From Reticulitermes lucifugus (Eukaryota > Arthropoda > Insecta > Blattodea > Rhinotermitidae), in NCBI GenBank assembly GCA_026260175.1, contig JAKCWW010003244.1, positions 6,299-44,972 on the forward strand: a DNA stretch of 38,674 bases. The letters are read 5' to 3'. This document shows positions 20,816-29,446 of the stretch, piece after piece (position 1 is the stretch's first letter; every line of letters begins with the position of its first letter). Under the pieces are notes generated by a model. It was not told where the DNA came from, made no database searches, and saw nothing but the letters and a program-made list of their open reading frames with translations. The translations under genes and the position numbers were made by a program.

Positions 20816-21868
20816 GTTCCTTATTTCTGGTCTTCCAACTACAATAGCTTAGTTTCTTGGTTATGAGTTTACCTTTTTTGGAAGATCTTTAAAAGGCCTT
20901 TCACGGTCAGCCTCCTGTGCACGTAAACTGCATGAAATTTATTTTTTTTACAAGCAACTTGCGCGGGCTGTACCAGTGACGTGTCTAGCCGCCAAATGGC
21001 CACCCCTGCTATATACGCTCAGAAATTGACAACGTCGTTGAATAAAGCACTTCTCTCTCTCCCATTTTGCCCTTTGACCTTCTCGGATCTTACAGCCGGC
21101 TCAGTCCAAAGGGTATCTCTGTAATAGGTACTTATCCCACAATTGTTAACAACAGGAATTACATATGTCACGGAATTATTTGATCTTAAAGGAAAGTCCA
21201 AACAATAAACTAAGAGGCAATGAGGTGAAGGATTGGCCTTCAATTTCAAGCACCAATTTTTCCTTCACCACCGGTGTAACCGGATGAGATTTACGGTGAA
21301 CTTTGCCTTATTCCCAAAGAGTTGCCGAAGAAAAAAGTGACTGGATATTGAAGCCCTATCTATCTGGTAAAAATGCTGATACTGCACTAATCCTCACCTC
21401 TACCTCCTGTTTGCACATTCTTATAATGTTACTTGTATAACATTTTCTTTGCTACGTAACTTACCTCTTCATGTTGAGATAATTTCTTTCTAACAGAACA
21501 TGCAATGGAGAACATATGCTTTATTTACTGAGTTCAGAGCCAAGTGTCAGGGTTTATAGAGTTCTTGTATTTGTTTTGAACTGTTTACTCTTTGTGTTGG
21601 TGTTTATTACGTGTTTTATGTTCTGGCTTCTGTGTTGTGTATACAGCAGTTAGTGAGGTACAACTTACCAGTACAGTACTTTTACAGTTAAATTCACACG
21701 TAAACGTAGTCTGCTACATCGTTGCTTGGCTTGTCAATAACAGTGTATATGAGTAGCAGCTAAAGCTTTAAAGAAGGAAACCCCCTCTAATTGAAAGACG
21801 AAATAAATTAATTGTAAGAGATTTTTATTCACCTCTATTTCAAACCGCGGACTTAACATAGAATAAAC
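20816..21868. other. non-coding stretch, nothing recognised
   Basis: AT-rich; no gene or repeat identified. Confidence 0.4.
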
Positions 21869-21878
21869 AACATTATTG

Positions 21879-22127
21879 CCGATCCCAGTGGCCGTGCGGT
21901 CTAAGGCGTGGGTCTGCGGCCGCTCGCTTACNNNNNNNNNNNNNNNNNNNNNNNNNNNNNNNNNNNNNNNNNNNNNNNNNNGTAGAGGTCTCTGCGACGA
22001 GCTGGTCCCTCGTCCAGAGGAGTCCTACCGAGGGTGGTGTGTCTAAAAAGTGTGTGACCATGAAACATCGAAATGAGGAGGCCAAGGCACCCGAAAAGGG
22101 GCTGTTGAGCCATAGGGAAAAAAAAAC
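21879..22127 (+). mobile_element. SINE A (tRNA-Leu-like head), copy 1, containing the assembly gap
   Basis: Starts CCGATCCCAGTGGCCGTGCG with the A-box TGGCCGTGCGGTCTAAGGCG, typical of a tRNA-Leu-type promoter. The gap follows, then GTAGAGGTCTCTGCG, CGTCCAGAGGAGTCCTACC, ATGAGGAGGCC, GGGGCTGTTG and a short poly(A). AACATTATT at 21869-21877 and 22125-22133 looks like the target duplication. The copy at 27027-27281 shows the unbroken structure. Confidence 0.85.
21932..21981. other. Assembly gap, 50 N
   Basis: Fifty unknown bases inside SINE A. By comparison with the other two copies, the missing part should be about 73-75 bp and should contain the B-box, so 50 is probably a nominal gap length. 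Confidence 0.9.
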
Positions 22128-22139
22128 ATTATTACCAAT

Positions 22140-22960
22140 CTTCCTCCTTACTCTTACCAGTATGTACGGTGGAAACTCCTGTTAAAGCGATGTGCAAGTA
22201 TTGCAATATAGGTTTTGGAACGGATTAAAATTCTCATTCCAATTATTTTGTCAATTGCATTATTAAAGTTTTATTTTTAATTTGAATGGTGTTATTTCTG
22301 TAACGCTTTAAAGACGATAAATAACGTGAGTTACATTTAAAGATTCAATTCGTGCCGCGCAGTGAACGCACTCCGTCTCAGTCATGAAAGCAAACCAGTC
22401 AATGCTGTGAAAGGAAATAATCGCTGTTTGTTGCACGATCTATACAAAACACGTAAATACACTAGGTGGGCAGAATGTAGAATTTTTGAATGTTAAAATT
22501 TGTTGTGGGTATAGAAACCACTAGACTCATAAGCATTAAAATTTTACTTACTACATATGGCGCTGACAATGAAAGCTGTCATATCTAAGCCAAGAGAATG
22601 TACTTCTGTCTGTTATTAAATGAAATTATAGGATATTAGCGTAGCACTTAAACATTCGGGTTCCCAGGATGGGCTGTCATAGCACTAAATGGCCGGGGAG
22701 CTTTCTGACACTAAAATAAGCGTGGGTATGTATTTGTGTGACACGCTTTATAGTTTCTGCCGGAAGTTGGCTAGTAACGGGCTCAGCTTCACGTACCGGA
22801 AATGTAAATACAACCGTCTCTCTCTTACATTGTAATTAGAACATGCTCCAAAGAGGTATAAGTGTCTGAAGAGGATAAAATGTTGAGATGACCCTGAAAG
22901 TTTTTCATTGCCACATCACAGTGTTATATCAATGACTTGATTATTTCTGACATCATTTAA
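22140..22960. other. non-coding stretch, nothing recognised
   Basis: No gene or repeat identified. Confidence 0.4.
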
Positions 22961-22964
22961 CGCT

Positions 22965-23300
22965 TTGAAGCTTGAAGTTCACCTACATGTTATTTAAGTA
23001 ATCAGCTCATACCTAAAAGTAAATACAATGGGTCTCCATTATTTAGACCTACCGGTTAATGCTGTGTACAGATATAACAATAGTCTGTGAGAATCATACA
23101 CACAGATATATTTTGTGGACTAAATGCTGAACAACGTTTCGGGACGTGTCGGTCCCATCTTCACGGTTCAAGATGGGACCGACACGTCCCGAAACGTCGG
23201 TAAACAATTACCACACGACGCCGCATAATATCCCAGAAGGGCACAGGTCTCATCAACATCGCGGCGGAAGCCTGACATCAAAATGCTGAACGTTTGTTGT
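22965..23300 (+). repeat. Dispersed repeat G, copy 2, interrupted
   Basis: Matches 2590-2800 up to AAATGCTGAAC and resumes after the inserted foldback at 23281. It provides the filled-site/empty-site comparison for that insertion. Confidence 0.55.
23133..23280 (+). mobile_element. Foldback element H1, copy 2: 5'-truncated with target-site duplication
   Basis: Begins inside the left arm (AACGTTTCGGGACGTGTCGG) and continues through a short loop to the full right arm (GTCCCGAAACGTCGGTAAAC, TTACCACACGACGCC, ATATCCCAGAAGG) and the family tail (TCTCATCAACATCGCGGCGG, AAGCCTGACATCA). AAATGCTGAAC flanks it exactly at 23122-23132 and 23281-23291. The outer left arm present in copies 1 and 3 is missing. 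Truncation at the 5' end with an intact 3' tail and a short duplication indicates target-primed reverse transcription. The inner arms are nearly perfectly complementary over about 30 bp. Confidence 0.85.
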
Positions 23301-24289
23301 TAAACTTGGTGTCACATACAGGCTTTTAAAGGTTAACGAAACCCTTTCAACTGTACAAAGTCCAAGGAGATCATAAATCATGATTAGGAAACTCTTTAGA
23401 ACAGTGTCATGGCTTATTGGAAGGCATTATCCTGGAAAGGCTGAGGTAAATCACAAAATACTCGTCTGACAGGAATATAACCTTGCCGAAATTCGAACCA
23501 AGTTTCTGTCGATTAATCTTCTAGACCTCCAGGTTTCTCAGTCCATTACCTTTCTATTTTCTCCTGGGTTTCATAATTATCTTCACACATATTCATTAAT
23601 AGTCACTGTAAAATTTCACCATCACCAAATTCTTAATTATTTAATAAGCATGATCATCTTACCTTGTGTTATGTTGTGCGCTGTTAAAAAGTATAATTAC
23701 GTTAGGAACTAAGCAGGAATGTTTCGGCCGTTTTATGTAACACGCAGGAAGGCAGGTCTTCCAAAAACCAGCATCTAAGGAACCAGACAGACAAACCCGT
23801 TTTTCAATGTAATGTAAATATGACCCAGTGTAACTGAAGTGGGCCAAGGTAATTGTTGTTCAAATGTCAATAGGCCCCTCACTTTACATTCTGTGCGTTT
23901 GGGTAGGGTTGCCATATCTCCTCTTGTGAACTTTATTAGCAGTGTAGTGTACACGGCCCCTCTCTAACACGTGCAGTTTTTAAACAAGACCTCCGTTACA
24001 ACGTGACATTAGACGAAAATCTTGCCTGGAAACAGTTCTTCATCTTTTCTGCTTTCCATTTTTTCTTTCCTTCTATTTCCCCTTTTACTGGTTCTCGATT
24101 TCTTCTTTGTCGCCTTTTTTTTTCTCTTTATACAACCATTTTCCTTCCCTATTTTCTGTACGTTTTATTCTTTCAATAACTATCTCTGTGATAACACAAA
24201 CAAGAGAACAAGGATACAATGATAACAATTTAAAATAATTAGTTATACGTGATCAGATATGTGAATAAATAAACGATCGTGAAGATAAT
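23301..24289. other. Non-coding stretch
   Basis: 23455-23560 has a possible reverse tRNA-like head (GAAATTCGAACCAAG). 24040-24180 is pyrimidine-rich and yields a Phe/Leu-rich frame of no significance. No gene found. Confidence 0.35.
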
Positions 24290-24295
24290 ATCTTA

Positions 24296-24430
24296 TATGT
24301 GACTTCGTGTAGTCTGGCAGAAATGTACCGACGTTTCAGAAGAAACTGCTGCCGCCATTATCAGGGACTTCATGTAAACTAATCAGCGCCATAATAACGC
24401 CACATTTCACCGACTACAGGACTTGAAACT
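24296..24430 (-). repeat. Hammerhead-type element (family H2), reverse orientation
   Basis: The plus strand reads GTGTAGTCTGGCAGAAATG, ACCGACGTTTCAG and TGCCGCCATTATCAGGGAC. On the minus strand this is box 1 CTGATAA (one change from CTGATGA), T, a stem II region, box 2 GAAA and CGTC, then GGTAC and the terminus CTGCCAGACTACACGAAG. Confidence 0.55.
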
Positions 24431-24487
24431 TCTTTGGCGCCAAAAAAAAGTATGAAGTTAAATAAATAACACTATAACTGTTAGGCT

Positions 24488-24640
24488 TTTGACACTGCGT
24501 AGTCTGGTGGGTAGGTAGGCCTACCAACTTTTCTGAAGAATATATAGCCTCCATATTCTTCCCTGAAGATGGAGGCTTTATTTTACTTCGAAATATTTAT
24601 ATCTACTTACCAGAAGGCACGTATTCATAACATAGAACCG
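24488..24640 (+). repeat. Small palindromic H2 element with two divergent cores
   Basis: The left arm GCGTAGTCTGGTGGGTAGG .. CTTTTCTGAAGAATATATAG, then CCTCCATATTC, is complementary to the right arm GATGGAGGCTTTATTTTAC, TTCGAAATATTTATATC, TACTTACCAGAAGGCACG. The right arm keeps box 1 CTGAAGA (24563-24569) and GAAA (24600-24603); the pairing around them is weak. About 150 bp, non-coding. Confidence 0.5.
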
Positions 24641-25084
24641 AACAATATAGACATTAAGCTACACCATTTTTTTATCTTAGTTTATTCGTAGATTGAAAGC
24701 CTGGCCACTAATCTTTTTCATACGATTACATTGCAAAAGATTCTTCTTAGACCAAATTAAGTCCTACTCCTCGCTTCTCATTCTCAACACAGTATTCTTA
24801 TCCTTCTGGTATCAAGGGTATCTGCCTTAACCCTTTTAATCACAGTGGCTAATATCTTACCACGTAGCGGACTACACTGTCTCGCAGTCCTGAAGATCTT
24901 AGCAGCAGTGACATGTTATCAAAGGTATCTAAGATTGCGAAAGGTTTCCGTAACACATTAACAGGGGAATGAAAGGACACTTAAGACCAAAAAGAGAAGA
25001 GACAGCCGAACATGCACAATACTGTATCCAAACTGGGTCTGTGTTTTGGTAATGAAATTTGGGTTTCGTGCAGTAATATCAATA

Positions 25085-25460
25085 TAAGAATATAAACTGT
25101 ATACCTGGGATTGTCAGTGGGGTAAAAACTGGACAGTGAGGATATTAATAGATGGATATAAACTGCGTAAATAATGTTGTCAATAGCAGGATAAGCGGTA
25201 TAGTTGCACACAGTAGATTCTCAATAGCAGCGTCTAAATGTATATGTAAGGTTATAAATAGTGGGATATAAACTGCACACATGAGTTTTGTCAGTAGTAT
25301 AATGTAAGCTGCAGCCCTCATATTGTCAAAAGAAAGATAAAAATTACACACATAAGATTATTAATAGGATAAATTGAATATATGTTGTTGTCAGTAGAAG
25401 GGTATATGCTGCACTCATGATATTTCTAACTGGGGGACGTAAACTGAATACATGAGAGAA
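25085..25460 (+). repeat. Minisatellite, unit about 36 bp, divergent
   Basis: Repeats of a unit like GGATATAAACTGCACACATG plus AGATTGTCAATAGT recur roughly every 35-37 bp. Diagnostic words ATAAACTG, CATGAG and TGTCA(G/A)TAG recur. The array resumes at 26138-26190 (GAATATATGAGATTGCAAATAGG, AACTGCAAATATGAGATT) after an inserted foldback. Reverse-strand frames with AVYI-like repeats (25351-24981) are translations of this array. Confidence 0.7.
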
Positions 25461-25489
25461 GATTTAACGTTATCCATATTGCAGTAGAT

Positions 25490-26137
25490 AGACTATACCG
25501 TATTTGATCCAAAGAATTGCACGTGTAACCACAAGCAACAATTTGTTACTTTGTGATGTTCCTGCTACATGTTTCGGCCTCTATAGATCTTCTTCAGGGA
25601 AGTAATTTAAAAAGGGAATACATTTTTAATAAATTCTGTCTAATATGTGCAAATGTGAAGTTAAAATACAGTGTTATCAATTAAAATGTTGCTAAACATG
25701 TATAAAATGTGAATTAATTACAGGTATTTTACATTTGTTAATAATTTTATGTTTAGTTGCAGACAAATATTTGTGTCATTACTGTCATCTTCATTCTAAT
25801 TCTTAATTAACTATCTTCAGGATGTAACTACCTAAGACTGAAGATGACAGCAGTGACATAGACGGTTTCTACAACTGAATACAAGATTATTAAAAAATGT
25901 AAAAATACCTGTAATTAATCTACATTTTATGCATTTAGTGACATTTTAATTGAAAACACTGTATTTTAACTTCACGTATTCCCATATTGGACAGCACTTA
26001 TTATAAATGTATTCTTTTGTAAATGACCTCGCCGAAGACGATCTATAGGGGCCGAAACATGTAGGACGAGCATCACAAATTAACGGATGGTTGTTTGAGG
26101 TTACACGTACAATCGGTTGGATTAAACACTGCATGAT
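25490..26137 (+). mobile_element. Large foldback element (about 640 bp) with divergent hammerhead-like cores
   Basis: The left end (TTTGATCCAAAGAATTGCAC, GTGTAACC) is complementary to the right end (GGTTACACGTACAATCGG, TTGGATTAAACA). Pairing continues inward through GAAGTTAAAATACAGTGTT, TACAGGTATTTTACATTT and TGTCATCTTCA to a loop near 25815-25840. It sits inside the 36-bp minisatellite; GAATACATGAGA (25446-25457) and GAATATATGAGA (26138-26149) flank it, but these may be array units rather than a target duplication. Both arms hold outward hammerhead-like cores (25558-25605 minus; 26026-26072 plus). No protein is encoded. Confidence 0.75.
25558..25605 (-). ncRNA. Hammerhead-ribozyme-like motif in left arm of foldback
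   Basis: On the minus strand: box 1 CUGAAGA (complement of 25591-25597), extra A, a stem II region ending GGCC, box 2 GAAA (complement of 25572-25575), then CAUGUA forming self-complementary ACAUGU with box 2. Stem II pairs imperfectly (GAUC against GGCC) and stem I is weak. The right-arm partner (26026-26072) has box 1 changed to CCGAAGA but keeps GAAACAUGUA. Confidence 0.5.
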
Positions 26138-26199
26138 GAATATATGAGATTGCAAATAGGACAGGAACTGCAAATATGAGATTTCTTCCATAGCTTCTG

Positions 26200-26489
26200 T
26201 GAATAGCTTTTCAAGAGCCGAAGTACAACATGAAAAATAACAAAATTGCAAAGACGTTGCAAACTGTAAACAGAGGTGCCGGCGTATAGATAAACAGTTA
26301 AAACACCAGAACGTAGACAGAAAGAAAAACACAGGAGTTGAATGCAAATGTACTTTCAGAAAGAAAGGCAATCTCTACAAGAATCCTAGAAATATACGAG
26401 TATATAGGAGCTAGTGTAGACAGTCACTCGAGTGAGAGGCTACTGGCTAGAAGAGGAGTATTCGGTTCTTAGCAAGGATACACCTCCAA
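26200..26489. other. non-coding stretch, nothing recognised
   Basis: Overlaps a minus-strand frame (26371-25946) that enters the foldback arm and has no family resemblance. Confidence 0.4.
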
Positions 26490-26640
26490 GTCTAGACCCA
26501 TATCTAAACCCATTTTACAGTGCAGTGGGCACTGTGGCTTGGACGTGAACACGACCATTTACCTCCACCTAGTGTCGGGGTTAGGAATATGTGGAGCTAC
26601 ACCTACACTGCCCACATATGTCTTTATGAAGAGGTGTTAT
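26490..26640 (+). mobile_element. SINE B, partial and diverged
   Basis: CAGTGGGCACTGTGGCTTGG, ACGTGAACACGACC, TTACCTCCACCTAGTGTCGG, GTGGAGCTACACCTACACTG and TGTCTTTATGAAG follow the family order without the head. Confidence 0.5.
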
Positions 26641-26696
26641 TGAAATGCAGGGACAAATCTACAGTATGTATAAATATATAATACTTCAGGTTACTT

Positions 26697-26921
26697 ATGA
26701 AATCCAGAACTGTTTTGAATATCAAAAACGTTGTTGAGGTGGATGAAGCCACCATGAGGAAAGAGAATGTACCGTTGTGTGTCAAGGCATCCACCCACAG
26801 AGTCCATCGCTTTCAAATGTTCACACAAGGGCGCTGGGCGGGGTGCACCGTGTTTATTCAGCCACCTGTTGAGGCCATAGTTGATTGCTTCAAGGACCTC
26901 TCCGAGCTCTTGTTGCACTAA
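26697..26921 (+). CDS. Unrecognised open frame, 74 codons, doubtful gene
   Basis: The frame starts at an ATG and ends at TAA. Composition is more protein-like and GC-richer than its flanks. Product words include VVEVDEATMRKENVPLCV and VFIQPPVEAIVDCFKDLSELL. The opposite strand is open over almost the same span (26918-26691), so strand cannot be decided. I do not recognise a family. It could be an old transposon piece or a chance frame. No splice-site context stands out. Confidence 0.2.
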   Translation: MKSRTVLNIKNVVEVDEATMRKENVPLCVKASTHRVHRFQMFTQGRWAGCTVFIQPPVEAIVDCFKDLSELLLH

Positions 26922-27026
26922 ATGTGTATTGTCGTGTGTTTAAGACACGTTTCTGTTTGAAATAAACGTGACAGAAGGGTAAAATATTTGATTTCTTTAA
27001 GAAACCAGAAGAATGAAAGCAAGTGA

Positions 27027-27281
27027 TTTTTTTCATGGCGCAACAGCCCCCAGTGGGCTAGGACCTCCTCATTATCGAGGCTTCACGATCACACTCAGAC
27101 ACACCACACTCGGTAGGATTCCTCTGGACGACTGATCAGCCCGACGCAGAGACTTATACCTGACAACACACAACACTCACAAGACACAGACATCCATGAC
27201 CCCGGCGGGATTCGAACCCACAATCTCAGCAAGCGAGCGACCGTAGACCCACGCCTTAGACAGCGCGGCCACTGGGATCGA
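27027..27281 (-). mobile_element. SINE A, complete copy, reverse orientation
   Basis: From the poly(T) at 27027 it runs CATGGCGCAACAGCCCCCAG, CCTCCTCATTATCGAGGC, GGTAGGATTCCTCTGGACG, CATCCATGACCCCGGCGG, GGATTCGAACCCACAATC (B-box complement) and GACCCACGCCTTAGACAGCG (A-box complement) to CCACTGGGATCG. On its own strand this is a tRNA-Leu-like head with both RNA polymerase III boxes, a 130-bp body and an A-tail. It is the best reference copy in the window. Confidence 0.9.
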
Positions 27282-27289
27282 AATCAAGG

Positions 27290-27684
27290 TGATACCTGTT
27301 AAAATCTAAGACATATCTGTGAATGAAAGGAATATATGACAGATCTTTTATTAAACTGCACTTCCCTCTACTTGCAAAGAGGTAGTTTCACGGTTTGCAT
27401 TGAGAAATGATTGTTTCCCCAGGTGCTGTAATTTTAACAATCCTTAGCCCTTCAATGACGCTAGGGTTTAAATTCCAACTACTGCCCAGGACGGAAGGTC
27501 TAAAAGCACAAGTTTATGATATATACCGCCTGCTTAGCATGAAATAACTCTCGACACAAAGTGTATATATCTGTTTCTCATGCTACATCAAAAGCGATAT
27601 CCCTAATCAGAATTACAAGTTTTTTTTACACGAAGTGACGTAGGAACCGGGTCTTAAATATTATGTAGATGAACTTCGGATTTG
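27290..27684. other. non-coding stretch, nothing recognised
   Basis: No gene or repeat identified before the 80-bp array. Confidence 0.35.
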
Positions 27685-28155
27685 TAAGTGTTAATGACGC
27701 CTTCTGTACTGGGAGACCGCAGGAAATTAATGCCTCCATATTGAGAGTATGTTGAAGGTTAGGACACCTTGTCGTCTGGCACAGAATTACCAATGCTTCG
27801 AAGCAGTATGATATCTCCATCTTCAGGGTATCTTGAATGTTAGGTATGATGTATTGTCTCAGGTTATTAACAACTTTTTTCAGCAACATTCTATCTCGGA
27901 CTGCTGCATAAATTGAAGGTTAACAAATTGTGTAGACAAGGTTTTAGCAAACATTTCTAAGGAATATACTGCTTCTATTTTCAGAGTACACTTTTGGCAA
28001 TTATACCATATGCTCACGTGGCTCGTTATCAGCCTTTCGCGATAACAGACTGTCTCCATTTTAGCAAATGCTGAAGATCGAGAGTATGTCGTGTAAATGG
28101 AGGCAGCGTCTTTATCCGAAATGTTTATAACTACCTACCAGTTAGACTATGTCAT
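27685..28155 (-). repeat. Tandem array of about 80-bp units, each with a hammerhead-like core
   Basis: TTGAAGGTTAGG (27750), TTGAATGTTAGG (27832) and TTGAAGGTTAAC (27912) start successive units of 81, 80 and about 80 bp; decayed units lie on either side. Read on the minus strand, the 27750-27831 unit gives CUGAAGA, U, GGAG..CUUC, GAAG, CAUU, GGUAA with UACC before box 1 for stem I. The next unit gives CCGAGA..GCU-GAAA; the next CUGAAAA..GAAA; a fourth GGAG..GAAA. The array ends in a plus-strand copy (28090-28150: GGAGGCAGC, TCCGAAATGTTTATAACTACC). The units are diverged, so the array is old. It lies 140 bp upstream of the first calpain exon. Confidence 0.55.
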
Positions 28156-28296
28156 AACACAGAAAACTACTTTATAAATTTCACCCCCGGGAGAACCTCC
28201 AAACTTGTATGGGCATAATGTCTAGCCTATACAATGCATACAACGCTTTGTTCAGGAAATTGAAACATGACCCCGTAATTTCGCGTGATGTTTCAG

Positions 28297-28468
28297 GTAC
28301 TGGACGACGGAGAGACCCCGAGGTTTGCAGTCTCAGTATCATGCGGTGCGTCGGATGTGCCGCGAGCGAGGTGTGGTCTTTGAGGATCCCGAGTTTCCTC
28401 CAGGCCCGCGTGTTCTCTTCCACCACAAGAAGCCGCCGGTACACCCGATCGTGTGGATGAGGCCAGGG
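28297..28468 (+). CDS. Calpain-family exon (start of protease core), partial gene
   Basis: The exon follows an acceptor (ATGTTTCAG, weak pyrimidine tract) and ends at a donor GTCAGT (28469). An in-frame stop at 28286-28288 prevents extension upstream. The first base completes a codon begun in an unseen upstream exon; the last codon is GGG, so the 3' phase is 0. The product has the calpain N-terminal core signature: YHAVRRMCRERGVVFEDPEF, then PPGPRVLF and HPIVWMRPG, matching the family pattern of a Cys-Gly helix, FEDPxFP and WxRPxE. It continues without a break into the exon at 29235. GC content is well above the surroundings. Calpains are calcium-regulated cysteine proteases; see the next exon for why this one is probably inactive. 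The start codon and any earlier exon are not in view. Confidence 0.85.
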
Positions 28469-28644
28469 GTCAGTACCAAATGGACAGCGGCTAGCTCTTT
28501 TTGGCAGACATGTCGTAGTGGCGCTTGTATGAAGTTGAATGTTATATAGATTTGATTTCTGTATTAATATTGGAACTGACAACGAAGCTGAGTGTGTAGG
28601 AAATAGGGCAGAAATTTCCATCTTCTTTGTGTAATCTGGCACTC

Positions 28645-28980
28645 TGCCGCAATACATACTGTAGGATGGTGTGTCGGTATGCCACAATACAGCCTGTATG
28701 GAAATGTATGAATCTGCCACACTACAGGCTGTAGCAAGGTGTATCAGTCTGTAACAATTCGGAATGTAGGAAGGTGTGTCAGTCTGCCAAAATACAGAAT
28801 GTAGGAAGGTGAATATCTGCCATAATGCATACTGTAGGACCGTATATCAGTATGCCACAATACGAGCTGTAGGCAGGTGTATAATTATGCCACAATACAG
28901 AATGTAGGGAGCTGTATCGGTGTGCCACAATACAGCCTGAATGAAGGTGTGTCAAACTGCCACAGTACAGACTATATGAG
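28645..28980 (+). repeat. 35-bp minisatellite inside the calpain intron
   Basis: About ten units of a 35-bp sequence like TGCCACAATACAGCCTGTAG plus GAAGGTGTGTCAGTC, diverging by several bases each. It fills much of the 766-bp intron between the two calpain exons. Confidence 0.9.
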
Positions 28981-29032
28981 ACACTCTTTGCAAACAAACA
29001 GGTTTAGAAATTAAATTAAGATTACTGTGTTC

Positions 29033-29194
29033 TGGGATGTGGCGCCATGTATACTGGCAGAAGGCTACTAAAGATTATAACGAACATGCTGCTTCAATCC
29101 TCAGGGTGGAAAAATCGTGAAAATGGAAGCAACATTTCCGTCGGAAGCGTTGTTATATTTGTGCCAGACTACACGGCGTCATATTCCAGACGGC
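29033..29194 (+). mobile_element. Small palindromic H2 element next to a splice acceptor
   Basis: The left arm TTCTGGGATGTGGCGCCATG, then TATACTGGCAG, is complementary to the right arm TGCCAGACTACACGGCGTCA, then TATTCCAGA. The interior has AACATGCTGCTTCAATCCTC and GTGAAAATGGAAGCAACATT, decayed hammerhead-like cores with box 2 changed to GGAAG. It ends 40 bp before the calpain exon at 29235, so it lies where branch point and pyrimidine tract would be expected. Confidence 0.65.
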
Positions 29195-29234
29195 AGTAGT
29201 CTAAAGACACTTCATTTGGACGGTTTTGTTGCAG

Positions 29235-29446
29235 GAGATGTGCCAAAGGCCGAAGTTCATCGCAAGTGACAGCAGTGGAAGTGGTGGCGCTGCGGACTGC
29301 GGTCGTCTACAAGTTGAGACTGGCGAGTTGGGCGACCCGTGGCTTCTCGCGGCCATCTCCTCTCTGACGCTCACCCCTCGCTTTCTGGATCGCGTCATAC
29401 CGCCTGACCAGACTTTCGACCCCGCTACGTACTGCGGACTGTTCAG
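29235..29446 (+). CDS. Calpain-family exon with Cys-to-Pro active site, partial gene
   Basis: Acceptor TTTTGTTGCAG, phase 0, joins the exon ending at 28468; donor GTAAAA at 29447 leaves phase 2. The product runs EMCQRPKFIA, a Gly/Ser-rich insertion of about seven residues (SDSSGSGGAADCG), GELGDPWLLAAISSLTLTPR and FLDRVIPPDQTFD, ending GLFR. This is the heart of calpain domain IIa. In active calpains the motif is GDCWLLAA and its cysteine is the nucleophile; here codon 29337-29339 is CCG (Pro), clearly read with no frameshift. The exon is otherwise under evident coding constraint, which argues for a living, non-catalytic calpain like insect Calpain-C or vertebrate CAPN6 rather than a pseudogene. 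The His and Asn of the triad would be in later exons, not found here. Exact orthology is not proven. Confidence 0.88.

Noticed and set aside
25085..25460. Regularly spaced repeats suggesting a CRISPR array.
   Set aside because: Units are contiguous, degenerate and lack distinct spacers; the context is animal DNA. It is a minisatellite.
27100..27281. Possible tRNA-Leu gene on the minus strand.
   Set aside because: Same reasoning: promoter boxes belong to SINE A, which has three copies with a common body and A-tail.
28209..28460. Alternative plus-strand frame starting at an ATG before the first calpain exon.
   Set aside because: It is out of frame with the calpain signature, which continues into the second exon only in the frame used here.
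28181..28720. 179-codon minus-strand open frame opposite the calpain exon.
   Set aside because: The GC-rich exon on the other strand keeps this frame open; the part outside the exon is minisatellite.
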